Assembly (NCBI GenBank): GCA_963820495.1
Contig: CAWGAF010000002.1
Coordinates: 1,272,720 to 1,336,719, forward strand
DNA: 64,000 nucleotides
Origin: JBBIPA01 sp963820495
GTDB lineage: Bacteria; Chloroflexota; Dehalococcoidia; GIF9; UBA5629
Direction: 5' to 3'
Shown: positions 9,731 through 17,828 of the stretch, piece after piece
How the letters are laid out: the number at the start of each line of letters is the position of its first letter
How positions within the stretch are numbered: the stretch's first letter is position 1
Position numbers and translations under genes: made by a program
Notes under the pieces: generated by a model
The model's database searches: none
Told to the model about the DNA's origin: nothing
Seen by the model: the letters and a program-made list of their open reading frames with translations, nothing else

Positions 9731-9788
9731 TTATCTCGCCATTTATGTCTGCAAAATCTGGCCTTAGTTAGTTGAGGCAACCTACCTC

Positions 9789-9817
9789 AACCAGCAGCAC
9801 CTCAGGTGCTGCTGGTT
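9789..9817. terminator. strong hairpin between convergent genes
   Basis: A perfect 13-bp inverted repeat (AACCAGCAGCACC / GGTGCTGCTGGTT) with a 3-base loop lies between the HdrD-like gene and the convergent FmdB-type gene, whose stop codon it covers. There is no T-run on either strand, so it is a candidate bidirectional terminator or mRNA-end stabiliser rather than a classic intrinsic terminator. Confidence 0.5.
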
Positions 9818-9984
9818 GGAGCACAAGCTTCGCTTGATTGATTCGTACGGAAAGCGGAAATTAACCTATTGGGTCGCTCGGCCCCACACTTTGGGCACTT
9901 CAAATCAGCACAACTATCGGTAAAACTACGGCGGATTTCAAACCTTTCGCCGCATTTCGGGCATTTATATTCATAGATGGGCAA
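9802..9984 (-). CDS. FmdB-family zinc ribbon protein
   Basis: A 60-residue protein beginning MPIYEYKCPKCGERFE, the signature of the FmdB/CxxC_CXXC_SSSS zinc ribbon family, with the second CPKC pair about residue 30. The start is TTG at 9984, supported by GGAGG 9 bases upstream. These proteins are thought to be regulatory or scaffolding; in some organisms they lie beside formamidase or C1 genes. It converges on the respiratory operon and is transcribed alone. The C-terminal tail is Ser/Thr-rich. Confidence 0.8.
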   Translation of the reverse strand: MPIYEYKCPKCGERFEIRRSFTDSCADLKCPKCGAERPNRLISAFRTNQSSEACAPTSST

Positions 9985-10203
9985 AGCTAAACACCTCCTT
10001 TATCCCACGCTTAAACACAATCAATTTATTATATCTCATATACTTTGAAAAGTCAGACTATCGCGTATTTCACATTAGGATTCAACAAAGTGTATAATCT
10101 AGTGAAAATTTAACCTTTTCAATATACCGATTTAAATATTAAATTGCTTTTGGCTATGATTTTCGTATCAGCCTAACTGCTGCGCAAAATAAGGGATTAA
10201 ATC

Positions 10204-10752
10204 ATGAAAAATGGAGTCAAAATAATATTACTTATCAGTTTAATTCTACTGACGTTAGCTTGTATAAACCCGCAATATGAGCACCTTAGAAAGGGTGATT
10301 CATATGCCAATGAAGGAAAATGGAATGAGGCCATTGCTGAATATACTAAAGCAATTGAGCTAGAGCCTAATTTCGTCGAAGCTTACAACAACCGGGCTTC
10401 GGCATATACCGAAAAGGGCGAATATGACAAAGCTATAGTTGATTGCACCAAAGCAATCGAGTTAGATCCCCAGTCCACTATACCCTACTATAATCGCAGT
10501 ATTGCCTATCTATACAAAGGTGAGTATGAAAAAACGATTGCCGATTGCGACAAAATTTTAGAACTTGGCTTAAACTCACCATGGGTACATTATCATAGAG
10601 GTATGGCACATTTCGAGATGGGTAATTATAAATCAGCCATTGATGATTTTATAACGGCAAAAAGTATATCAACCAACTCTACATTCAATCAAATGGTTGA
10701 CCAGAAAATCCAAGCTGCAGAAAACATGATGCGCAAACCAATACAACAATAG
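10204..10752 (+). CDS. TPR-repeat lipoprotein
   Basis: A 182-residue protein with an N-terminal lipoprotein signal (hydrophobic run ending in the lipobox LTLAC, Cys20) followed by about four tetratricopeptide units, recognisable by repeated AIAEYTKAIELEP, AIVDCTKAIELDP and TIADCDKILELG segments. It should be anchored to the outer face of the membrane and act as a protein-interaction scaffold; partners are unknown. It stands alone, with an AT-rich upstream region. Another promoter begins just after its stop, so it is not part of the pantothenate operon. Confidence 0.8.
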   Translation: MKNGVKIILLISLILLTLACINPQYEHLRKGDSYANEGKWNEAIAEYTKAIELEPNFVEAYNNRASAYTEKGEYDKAIVDCTKAIELDPQSTIPYYNRSIAYLYKGEYEKTIADCDKILELGLNSPWVHYHRGMAHFEMGNYKSAIDDFITAKSISTNSTFNQMVDQKIQAAENMMRKPIQQ

Positions 10753-10773
10753 GTTATGGACGCTTACAATGTT

Positions 10774-10802
10774 TTGACAAAAGTAACATAGTACACTATA
10801 CT
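10774..10802 (+). promoter_or_regulatory. consensus sigma-70 promoter
   Basis: TTGACA (10774-10779) and TATACT (10797-10802) are separated by exactly 17 bases, a near-ideal housekeeping promoter. The start of transcription would fall near 10809, about 150 bases before the pantothenate operon. Confidence 0.75.
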
Positions 10803-10808
10803 TGATTA

Positions 10809-10940
10809 CAGCCACCGACCGTAAGGCGGTGAGCATAATATACCAGAAAAAACAGAAGACGCTTGGATCAGTAATGACCGAGACGTGATATAGGAATGAT
10901 AGGTTGTTGGGCCTTCTCGGCAATGCTGGGAAGGCTTTTT
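10809..10940 (+). ncRNA. short leader or small RNA ahead of the pantothenate operon
   Basis: The approximately 130 bases between the consensus promoter and a strong terminator contain no gene, a local hairpin CACCG...CGGTG near 10815-10832, and an extended purine-rich middle. A transcript from the promoter would either end at the terminator as a stand-alone small RNA or act as an attenuated 5' leader for the downstream panG-panD-panB-panC genes. I could not match it to a T-box, SRP RNA or known riboswitch. The start position is inferred from the promoter. Confidence 0.4.
10911..10940 (+). terminator. intrinsic terminator / attenuator
   Basis: GCCTTCTC (10911-10918) pairs with GGGAAGGC (10928-10935), 8 bp with one G-T pair and a 9-base loop, followed directly by TTTTT. 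It lies only 20 bases before the panG-like start codon, so readthrough or antitermination would be needed to express the operon from the upstream promoter. Confidence 0.75.
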
Positions 10941-10959
10941 GTTTATAAGATAAGTAAAA

Positions 10960-11838
10960 ATGTTAACTATAGGTTTCATAGGTGCCGGGATAACGGGTAC
11001 AGCCTTAGCTACAAGGCTTGACCAGCAAGGCTATCGCATAGCAGCCGTATCCAGTCGAACCCTAGCTTCGGCAGAAAAACTGGCCCAGCGGATGGAACAC
11101 TGCCGTGTTTACAAAACAGCCCAAGAAGTTGCTGATAACGCTCAATTTGTTTTTATCACCACCACCGATGATGTTATAGGTGAAGTAGCAGCCAGAATCC
11201 GATGGTACAAGGGGCAAAGTATAGTACATTGCAGCGGGGCACATTCCATAGATATTATCGAATCAGCCAGGCAATTTGGAGCCAACACAGGTTGTTTACA
11301 CCCACTACAGACTTTCGCCAGTATCGAACAAGCTATTGAAAATCTACCCGGCTCTACCTTTGCTATCGAAGCTGAGGAACCACTGTTAACCATACTTAAA
11401 GAAATGTCTACAGCAATGGCAGGACACTGGGTAATTCTTGAAGCCAACGATAAAGTACTCTACCATACGGCAGCAGTCTTTGCCTGTAACTACCTGATAA
11501 CCCTGATGAAACTAGCCACCGACCTATGGCAGGACTTCGGGGTATCACGAGAGCAAGCAATCAAAGCCTTATTGCCTCTGCTGCGCGGCACACTGAGAAA
11601 TATCGAAAATGTTGGTCTGCCCAACTGCCTTACTGGGCCTATTGCCAGAGGCGACCTAGGTACTATCAAGAAACACCTGGAAGCATTAGAAAAAGAGAGC
11701 CCATATTTACTGAGCACTTATAAACAGCTAGGGCTACAGACCTTGCCAATCGCTCTAGCTAAAGGGAAAATAAATTCAGAAAAAGTTCAGGAACTACAAG
11801 AGCTACTATCGAAGCAACCACAAGGAGCGCTAACATGA
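10960..11838 (+). CDS. panG: Rossmann-fold DUF2520 oxidoreductase, probable ketopantoate reductase (PanG-type)
   Basis: A 292-residue protein with an N-terminal NAD(P)-binding motif (GFIGAGITGTALATRL) and a C-terminal helical DUF2520 domain (from about residue 160: DKVLYHTAAVFACNYLITLM). PanG, a DUF2520-type enzyme, is a known alternative to PanE for reducing ketopantoate to pantoate. The gene overlaps panD by four bases (ATGA) and is followed by panB and panC; no panE is visible in the operon. Those facts make the ketopantoate reductase role likely, but it is inference from context. Expression is presumably controlled by the leader and terminator immediately upstream. Confidence 0.75.
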   Translation: MLTIGFIGAGITGTALATRLDQQGYRIAAVSSRTLASAEKLAQRMEHCRVYKTAQEVADNAQFVFITTTDDVIGEVAARIRWYKGQSIVHCSGAHSIDIIESARQFGANTGCLHPLQTFASIEQAIENLPGSTFAIEAEEPLLTILKEMSTAMAGHWVILEANDKVLYHTAAVFACNYLITLMKLATDLWQDFGVSREQAIKALLPLLRGTLRNIENVGLPNCLTGPIARGDLGTIKKHLEALEKESPYLLSTYKQLGLQTLPIALAKGKINSEKVQELQELLSKQPQGALT

Positions 11839-12236
11839 GAACAATGCTTAAAAGCAAAATACATCGAGCGCGAGTTACCGCAGGTAATGTCGATTATGAA
11901 GGAAGTATAACCATTGATAAACTCCTGATGGAATCGGCCGACATTCTCCCTTACGAAAGAGTAGAGGTACTTGATATTAACAATGGCGTCAGACTAAGCA
12001 CCTATGCTATTGAAGGAGAAAGAGATTCAGGAGAGATTTGCCTTAACGGTGCTGCAGCCAGGGTGATAGCTAAAGGCGATACAGTAATCATCCTGACTTA
12101 CCATGAAGTCCCAGAAGAGGAAGCGGTACGGGTTTTGCCCAGACTGGTATATGTAAATTCGGCAAACAAAATAGTTGAGGTTAAAAATGTTCAAGCTGAA
12201 AAAGACTGGACAAAGGACTTGCTCTCAACCCTGTAA
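11835..12236 (+). CDS. panD: aspartate 1-decarboxylase
   Basis: Pyruvoyl enzyme that makes beta-alanine from aspartate for pantothenate. The sequence MLKSKIHRARVT, the self-cleavage site YEGS (Gly23-Ser24 counted from the ATG at 11835) and the LNGAAAR segment near residue 69 are diagnostic. At 133 residues it is of normal length. An internal ATG at 11844 gives the usual MLKSK start and may be the true one; the ATG at 11835 overlaps the previous stop and suggests translational coupling. Second gene of the operon. Confidence 0.95.
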   Translation: MRTMLKSKIHRARVTAGNVDYEGSITIDKLLMESADILPYERVEVLDINNGVRLSTYAIEGERDSGEICLNGAAARVIAKGDTVIILTYHEVPEEEAVRVLPRLVYVNSANKIVEVKNVQAEKDWTKDLLSTL

Positions 12237-12252
12237 ATATGGAGCAGTATAA

Positions 12253-13101
12253 ATGCGTGTTACTGTTAACGATATAAAAGATATGAAGTTGAAAAAAGAA
12301 AAAATAGTCATGCTAACTGCTTATGACTATTCCACCGCAAAACTGGTAGATGAAGCAGGTGTTCCTCTAATTCTAGTAGGTGACAGCCTGGGCATGGTTA
12401 TACTGGGATACGATTCTACCATTCCAGTAACTATGGATGACATGATTCATCATACCAAGGCAGTAACCAGAGGTACTAAAAAAGCTTTAGTCGTTGGTGA
12501 TCTGCCCTTCATGACCTATCATATTAGCACTACAGATGCTATGCGCAATGCTGCTCGCTTCATTCAGGAAGCGGGAGCACAAGCAATCAAACTTGAAGGT
12601 GGTGAAGTTGTTGCTGAAACAGTTAAAAGAATAGTTGATTGTGGTATTCCTGTTATGGGACATATTGGCTTGACCTCACAATCTATACATCAATTGGGGG
12701 GACATAAAGTACAAGGAAAAACTACAGAAGCCGCCAGGCATCTATTAGATGATGCTTGTGCCTTAGAACAGGCTGGAGCTTTTGCCGTTGTACTCGAACT
12801 GATCCCATCCCAGCTTTCCAAGCTGATTACCCAGAGCATAAACATCCCTACTATTGGCATAGGTGCTGGGTCTGATTGCGATGGGCAGGTACTAGTGATT
12901 AACGACATGCTGGGGCTATTCACTGATTTTGTCCCCAAACATGCCAAGCAATATGCCAAGTTAGCTGATGTCATGAAAACTGCTATCGCCAACTATGTGT
13001 CTGATGTCAAATCAGGTAGTTTCCCTACTCAAGCACATAGTTCTAGCATCGACGAAAACCTCCTTAAAGACCTAGACCGCTGTTGCTCTCCTCATAAATA
13101 G
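12253..13101 (+). CDS. panB: 3-methyl-2-oxobutanoate hydroxymethyltransferase
   Basis: Transfers a hydroxymethyl group from methylene-tetrahydrofolate to ketoisovalerate, giving ketopantoate. The TIM-barrel family motifs are clear: MLTAYDYSTAKLVDEAG, VGDSLGMVILGYDSTIPVT (metal and substrate binding), KLEGG, MGHIGLTSQS and the IGIGAGSDCDGQVLV loop. Length 282 residues is normal. It follows panD by 16 bases and precedes panC by 2 bases. Confidence 0.96.
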   Translation: MRVTVNDIKDMKLKKEKIVMLTAYDYSTAKLVDEAGVPLILVGDSLGMVILGYDSTIPVTMDDMIHHTKAVTRGTKKALVVGDLPFMTYHISTTDAMRNAARFIQEAGAQAIKLEGGEVVAETVKRIVDCGIPVMGHIGLTSQSIHQLGGHKVQGKTTEAARHLLDDACALEQAGAFAVVLELIPSQLSKLITQSINIPTIGIGAGSDCDGQVLVINDMLGLFTDFVPKHAKQYAKLADVMKTAIANYVSDVKSGSFPTQAHSSSIDENLLKDLDRCCSPHK

Positions 13102-13103
13102 AT

Positions 13104-13937
13104 ATGGAAATTGTCGAAACCATCTCCATGATGAAAACCCTGAGGCGAGATATAACTAACTCAGTTGGCTTTGTCCCCACTATGGGATATCTCCATGATG
13201 GTCATTTATCGCTAGTTAAGCAAGCACGGGCTGATAATGGTATAACCATAGTTAGCATTTTTGTCAATCCCACTCAATTCGGGCCTAAGGAAGACTTCAA
13301 AACTTATCCTCGTAATATAGAGCGCGACCTGGCTTTATTAAAAGAAACAAACACCGATATTGTCTTCATACCATCAAGTGAGGAGATGTACCCACAAGGA
13401 TTTAGCAGTTGGATAGAAGTACAAAAAATTACTGACCGTCTTGAAGGTGAACACCGCCCAGGGCACTTTAAGGGTGTAACTACTGTAGTAGCTAAATTGT
13501 TCAATATAGTTGAACCTACTCGAGCATATTTTGGTCAAAAAGACGCTCAACAAGCGGTGGTGATAAAGAAAATGGTTGCCGACCTCAATATGAACCTAGA
13601 GGTCATCATTGCACCTACAGTTCGGGAAAGCGATGGGCTGGCAATGAGCAGCCGCAACACTTACTTTAACACACAAGAGCGCCAGGCAGCTACAGTCTTA
13701 TTTAAAGCGCTGACTAAAGCTCAGCAAATGTGGGAATGTGGACATAGTCGAGCTGCTACCCTGCGCCAGGAGATGATCTCCTTAATAAGCAAGGAACCGT
13801 TAGCCAAGATTGACTATGTTAGCATTGCGGATGCACAAACGCTTGAGGAACTAGACGAAATCGACAGGCAAGCACTGGTATCTCTGGCAGTTAAGATTGG
13901 TAAGACAAGGATCATAGATAACATAGCCTTGAAATAA
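13104..13937 (+). CDS. panC: pantothenate synthetase
   Basis: Joins pantoate and beta-alanine using ATP, the last step of the pathway. Class I nucleotidyltransferase motifs are visible: FVPTMGYLHDGHLSL (HxGH), FVNPTQFGPKEDF, RPGHFKGVTTVV, FGQKDAQQ and the KMSKS-like AMSSRN. Length 277 residues is standard. It closes the pan operon; the last bases overlap an antisense remnant of a transporter gene. Confidence 0.96.
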   Translation: MEIVETISMMKTLRRDITNSVGFVPTMGYLHDGHLSLVKQARADNGITIVSIFVNPTQFGPKEDFKTYPRNIERDLALLKETNTDIVFIPSSEEMYPQGFSSWIEVQKITDRLEGEHRPGHFKGVTTVVAKLFNIVEPTRAYFGQKDAQQAVVIKKMVADLNMNLEVIIAPTVRESDGLAMSSRNTYFNTQERQAATVLFKALTKAQQMWECGHSRAATLRQEMISLISKEPLAKIDYVSIADAQTLEELDEIDRQALVSLAVKIGKTRIIDNIALK

Positions 13938-14097
13938 AAAAACATTTGCGAACCAGTGTTATCAGTTCAATAATAGCTACAAACAATATTCCAGACCCAA
14001 AATAGAAGGTAGATGCTGGACTTATAATCTGCCATAGCCAACCCGCTAGCATACTGGCTGTTAGAAATGCGACTACAGCTTCGCTATTAAAAATCCC
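13912..14097 (-). pseudogene. C-terminal fragment of an MFS-type transporter
   Basis: Read on the minus strand, about 61 codons are open without a start: AVVAFLTASMLAGWLWQI followed by STFYFGSGILFVAIIELITL. These are the paired last helices of a major facilitator transporter, including the GWLWQ-type loop. No start or upstream part survives, since a TAG closes the frame at 14098-14100. It overlaps the end of panC by about 26 bases on the opposite strand. The call rests on hydrophobicity pattern and loop residues only. Confidence 0.5.
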
Positions 14098-14193
14098 CTA
14101 TAAGCCAAAGAGTAAACTATAAAGATTTGACAAGGCTTTTTTCTAGTAGTACCCTAAATAGAACGTTAAACAGTAAAACGCAAGGAGTTCTGG

Positions 14194-14916
14194 ATGAAAA
14201 GAACGAAGAGCAAGCCCAAGTACGTGGGAATTAGGCTTAGTGAAGAGCAGAGTCGAGCCCTATCTCGGTTACAGCAGGATTCTAGTAGGAGCAAGAGTGA
14301 CATTTTGCTGAGGGGCTTGGAACTTATGAGTGAATATTATGCCCTTGGCCTTGACCAGCCCGATCTAAACATTGAGCTAAAAAAACTTGAGGCTGAGGCA
14401 ATTCGTCATGCCGAAGCTCTAAGACAAACCAGAAAAAGGGAAGAAGCTATCGGGCAAATGGTTCAGGAGTTAAGTAATATCGAAGATATTCTGGATAAAT
14501 ACGACTGTGACAAAAGCGCTTTAATCCAAATACTTCTTGACATCCAATCACAATATCACTGGCTTCCTAAACCTGCCTTGATTTGGGTCTCTGAAAGGCT
14601 GGGGGTTACTTGGTCACAGATTTACCATATTGCTACTTTCTACAAGGCATTTAGTCTTACACCTCAGGGTCGTCACGTTATACAAGTCTGCCTCGGAACT
14701 GCCTGTCAAATACGAGGCGGGCCACGATTATTGGACAAAGTGATAGATATCATTAAGATCAATCCTGGGGAGACAGACCCAGAACAAAAATTCACCCTGA
14801 CCACAGTGAACTGCCTAGGCTGCTGTGCCTTAGGACCTGTAGTAGTAGTAGATAAGAACTACTATAGTAATCCCTCGGTAGAAGAGCTCAAGAAAATCTT
14901 TAGTAGCTATAAATAG
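14194..14916 (+). CDS. ribbon-helix-helix/NuoE fusion, [2Fe-2S] subunit
   Basis: A 240-residue protein in two parts. Residues 8-50 (KYVGIRLSEEQSRALSRLQ, then SRSKSDILLRGLELM) look like a CopG/MetJ-type ribbon-helix-helix DNA-binding domain, followed by a charged coiled-coil (about 57-100). Residues 100-240 are a NuoE/HydC thioredoxin-like domain with [2Fe-2S] ligands Cys166-x4-Cys171 and Cys207-x3-Cys211. NuoE passes electrons from the NADH-oxidising NuoF subunit, encoded 15 bases downstream. A DNA-binding head on NuoE is unusual; it might be autoregulatory or a degenerate assembly domain. First gene of the formate dehydrogenase operon. GGAG lies 9 bases before the ATG. Confidence 0.85.
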   Translation: MKRTKSKPKYVGIRLSEEQSRALSRLQQDSSRSKSDILLRGLELMSEYYALGLDQPDLNIELKKLEAEAIRHAEALRQTRKREEAIGQMVQELSNIEDILDKYDCDKSALIQILLDIQSQYHWLPKPALIWVSERLGVTWSQIYHIATFYKAFSLTPQGRHVIQVCLGTACQIRGGPRLLDKVIDIIKINPGETDPEQKFTLTTVNCLGCCALGPVVVVDKNYYSNPSVEELKKIFSSYK

Positions 14917-14930
14917 ATAGGAGATAAATT

Positions 14931-16847
14931 ATGGCAAGATTAGCTTCCCCCGTAGATCTGGAGGGATTAAGGCATCAGTTAGTTTCTCAGCGTGACTCCA
15001 GTCTCCCCTGTATCACAATTTGTTCTGGTACAGGATGCTTAGCGAATCGTGCCGAAGAAGTGGCTGATGCCTTCATCTCTGAAATCCAAAAGCAAGGATT
15101 GCAGAAAAAGGTTAGCATACGCCGAACTGGCTGTCATGGTTTTTGTGAGCGCGGACCGATAGTGGTTATTTTCCCTAAAGAGATTTGTTATCTGGGCGTG
15201 AGCAGCAACGATGTACCTGAGATTCTCTCTCAAACCATTTGTGGAGATAAATTGGTTGAGCGTTTGCTCTATAAGAACCCCAAGACTGCTCAGCTTATAG
15301 CATATGAACAGGAAATACCATTCTATAAGTACCAAAATCGTATCATCCTTTCTAATAACCGACTTATTACCCCTCAGGATATCGAAGATTATATAGCCCT
15401 AGGGGGTTATTCTGCTCTGTCCAGAAGCCTATTTGAGTTGGGTCGTGATAAGGTATTGCAAATGATAAAGGATGCCAACCTACGGGGCAGAGGTGGGGGT
15501 GGATTCCCAACTGGACTGAAATGGGAAACGACCCGTAATGCGCCTGGAGAACCAAAATACGTTATCGTCAACGCCGATGAAGGAGACCCTGGAGCTTATA
15601 TGAACCGAAGCTTGCTTGAAGGGAACCCACATAGTGTATTGGAGGGATTGCTTATCGGTGCTTATGTCATTGGGGCACAGAAGGGATTTATCTATGTACG
15701 GCAGGAATATCCTCTGGCTGTAGAAAACGTCATCGCAGCTATTGAGATGGCACGAGAGTATGGACTTTTAGGGCAAAACATCTTAGGGGCAGATTTCAGT
15801 TTTGATCTTAAGATACATAGGGGAGCTGGCGCTTTCGTATCGGGAGAATCAAGCGCACTGATGACTGCGATAGAAGGAAAAACAGGAGAACCAAGACCAA
15901 AATACATCCGCACTGCGGTCAGCGGCATAGAAGGAAAACCAAGCACGCTAAATAACGTGGAAACCTGGGCAAATGTACCTCTAATTATCAATAAAGGTGT
16001 TGACTGGTTTAAAAGCATAGGCGTCAAAGGAAACCCTGGAACAAAAATATTTTCTCTAGTCGGCAAGATTTACAATAGCGGCTTAGTTGAGGTGCCATTG
16101 GGCACTACCCTACGAGAAATTATCTTTAATATTGGTGGCGATATCCCCAATGGCAAAAAGTTTAAAGCCGTTCAAACAGGAGGACCATCAGGAGGTTGTA
16201 TTCCAGAGAGCCTATTAGATATGCCGGTAGATTTTGACGAACTTGCCAAAGTTGGCTCAATGATGGGCTCAGGGGGAATGATTGTGATGGATGAGGATAC
16301 CTGTATGGTGGATATCGCCAGATATTTTGTCAATTTCCTCTGCGAGGAATCCTGTGGTAAATGTGTACCCTGTCGCGAGGGGCTAAGACAAATGCTAATC
16401 ATCCTGAATAATATCTGCAGTGGAAAAGGCGCGGAAGGAGACATCGAAACTCTCAATGAGATCGCCGAGGTAATGCGGGACGCTTCTCTTTGTGCTCTTG
16501 GTACTACTGCTGCCAATCCAGTTCTGAGCACCATCAAGTATTTTCGGGATGAGTATGAAGCGCATATCCGGGAGAAACGTTGTCCCGCTGGAGTTTGTCG
16601 AGAACTTGTTAAATATTACATTCTTCCTGAGAAATGCATGGCTTGCCTTATTTGCTTACGAAACTGTCCGGTAGATGCAATAAGCGGTGGCAAAGGTATC
16701 ATACACGTGATTGATCAAGCAAAGTGCACTAAATGTGGGACTTGTTTTGAAGTTTGCCCTACCCGCTTTGGAGCAGTAGTTAAGCTCTCAGGTAAGCCAG
16801 TGCCAGCATCTGTTCCTAGCGGCACTAAGATAAAACGGGAAATGTGA
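14931..16847 (+). CDS. NuoF/HydB-like NADH dehydrogenase flavoprotein with ferredoxin tail
   Basis: A 638-residue diaphorase subunit. It has an N-terminal thioredoxin-like [2Fe-2S] domain (CSGTGCLANRAEE, then TGCHGFCERGP), the FMN- and NADH-binding core (LRGRGGGGFPTGLKW, NADEGDPGAYMNR, GAGAFVSGESSALM), an SLBB domain, the N3-type [4Fe-4S] motif ESCGKCVPCREGL, and a C-terminal two-cluster ferredoxin (CMACLICLRNCP, CTKCGTCFEVCP). This is the HydB/HymB-type layout, longer than respiratory NuoF. It should oxidise or reduce NAD(H) and feed electrons to the formate dehydrogenase encoded downstream; in bifurcating complexes this flavin is the bifurcation site. Confidence 0.92.
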   Translation: MARLASPVDLEGLRHQLVSQRDSSLPCITICSGTGCLANRAEEVADAFISEIQKQGLQKKVSIRRTGCHGFCERGPIVVIFPKEICYLGVSSNDVPEILSQTICGDKLVERLLYKNPKTAQLIAYEQEIPFYKYQNRIILSNNRLITPQDIEDYIALGGYSALSRSLFELGRDKVLQMIKDANLRGRGGGGFPTGLKWETTRNAPGEPKYVIVNADEGDPGAYMNRSLLEGNPHSVLEGLLIGAYVIGAQKGFIYVRQEYPLAVENVIAAIEMAREYGLLGQNILGADFSFDLKIHRGAGAFVSGESSALMTAIEGKTGEPRPKYIRTAVSGIEGKPSTLNNVETWANVPLIINKGVDWFKSIGVKGNPGTKIFSLVGKIYNSGLVEVPLGTTLREIIFNIGGDIPNGKKFKAVQTGGPSGGCIPESLLDMPVDFDELAKVGSMMGSGGMIVMDEDTCMVDIARYFVNFLCEESCGKCVPCREGLRQMLIILNNICSGKGAEGDIETLNEIAEVMRDASLCALGTTAANPVLSTIKYFRDEYEAHIREKRCPAGVCRELVKYYILPEKCMACLICLRNCPVDAISGGKGIIHVIDQAKCTKCGTCFEVCPTRFGAVVKLSGKPVPASVPSGTKIKREM

Positions 16848-16854
16848 GGGAAAA

Positions 16855-17454
16855 ATGGAAAATATAAAACTTGAAATAGACGGAAAACTCGTTGAGGCTC
16901 AGAAAGGAATGACTATACTCCAGGCAGCTCGAAACACAGGAATCGATATTCCTACTCTTTGTTATGATGAGCGATTGACCCCCTACGGTGGATGTCGACT
17001 TTGTACGGTAGAAATAATCAAGAATGGTAAGAGGAGATTCGTAGCATCATGTATCTATCCAGTAGAGAACGGTTTGGCGGTGAAGACCAAGTCAGAACAA
17101 GTGATAAAAATACGCAAAATGATTATAGAGTTACTTCTACCTTTCTGCCCCACAGGGCCAATAGAAAGTCTAGCTAAAAAATATGGAATTGAAAAGTCGC
17201 GATTCCTGGGCGAAAATAAAGGCTGTGTTTTGTGTGGTCTATGCGTCCGCTACTGTGCGGAAATTAAGAAAGCCAATGCCATCGGTTTCATAGGCAGAGG
17301 TGTAGAGCGGGACGTTGCTTTCATCCCAGAGGTAGCTTCCAAGGTATGTTCTAACTGTAGAGAGTGCTTTGCTCTATGTCCCGGCGGCAAACCCGTGTCG
17401 GATAGTCTGGATGGTACCTGGTTTCCGCCAGTGGTCTTGCAGAAAAGACATTAG
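16855..17454 (+). CDS. 2Fe-2S/4Fe-4S electron-transfer protein (NuoG/HydA N-terminal type)
   Basis: A 199-residue iron-sulfur protein. The N-terminal [2Fe-2S] domain has the NuoG-type ligands (PTLCYDERL, then GGCRLCTVEI and SCIYPV). Two further groups, GCVLCGLCVRYC and VCSNCRECFALCPGGK, probably bind [4Fe-4S] clusters. It corresponds to the front of NuoG or HydA without a catalytic domain and would wire NuoF to the formate dehydrogenase. It follows nuoF by 7 bases. The next gene starts after a 374-base gap, so a separate promoter for fdhA is possible. Confidence 0.88.
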   Translation: MENIKLEIDGKLVEAQKGMTILQAARNTGIDIPTLCYDERLTPYGGCRLCTVEIIKNGKRRFVASCIYPVENGLAVKTKSEQVIKIRKMIIELLLPFCPTGPIESLAKKYGIEKSRFLGENKGCVLCGLCVRYCAEIKKANAIGFIGRGVERDVAFIPEVASKVCSNCRECFALCPGGKPVSDSLDGTWFPPVVLQKRH

Positions 17455-17828
17455 CTTTATCAACATACCTCTAAAGAGATTCAATAGCCAGTCTGCTTAA
17501 ATACTGAAGGCTGCTCAAAATATGTCTTTATTGGTGGCCCATCGTGTATAGCTGAGAACTACCTTTCGAGAGAAACCAGTTTTTCTAGTCTTGTAGCAAT
17601 TACTCGTCTCTAATACAAGACATATCATATAAAATAACTATCGCATTTATACCCATCAATCGACATCAGCATCACGTCATAGGACACTGAAACTAGTCTT
17701 TTAAGTAAGCAATCCTAAAGTTTATTATTATTGACCGAGAATACATTTTCTGCTAAACTTGCTTCTTGGTCATTAAGGTTATTCACCACTGAAACTATCA
17801 TAAGCTCCCATATAAGAATGGAAACAGT
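17455..17828. other. 374-base intergenic gap ahead of the formate dehydrogenase
   Basis: No complete gene is present. The plus strand around 17520-17610 reads VFIGGPSCIAENYLS before a stop, which might be a relic of a coding region, but I cannot name a family. No molybdenum-cofactor riboswitch pattern is evident. GGAAACAGT just before the ATG at 17829 serves as a weak ribosome binding site. Confidence 0.4.

Noticed and set aside
10809..10940. T-box or SRP RNA for the pan leader
   Set aside because: No T-box GGUGG-type antiterminator bulge and no SRP Alu-type or GGAAGG-type core could be found.
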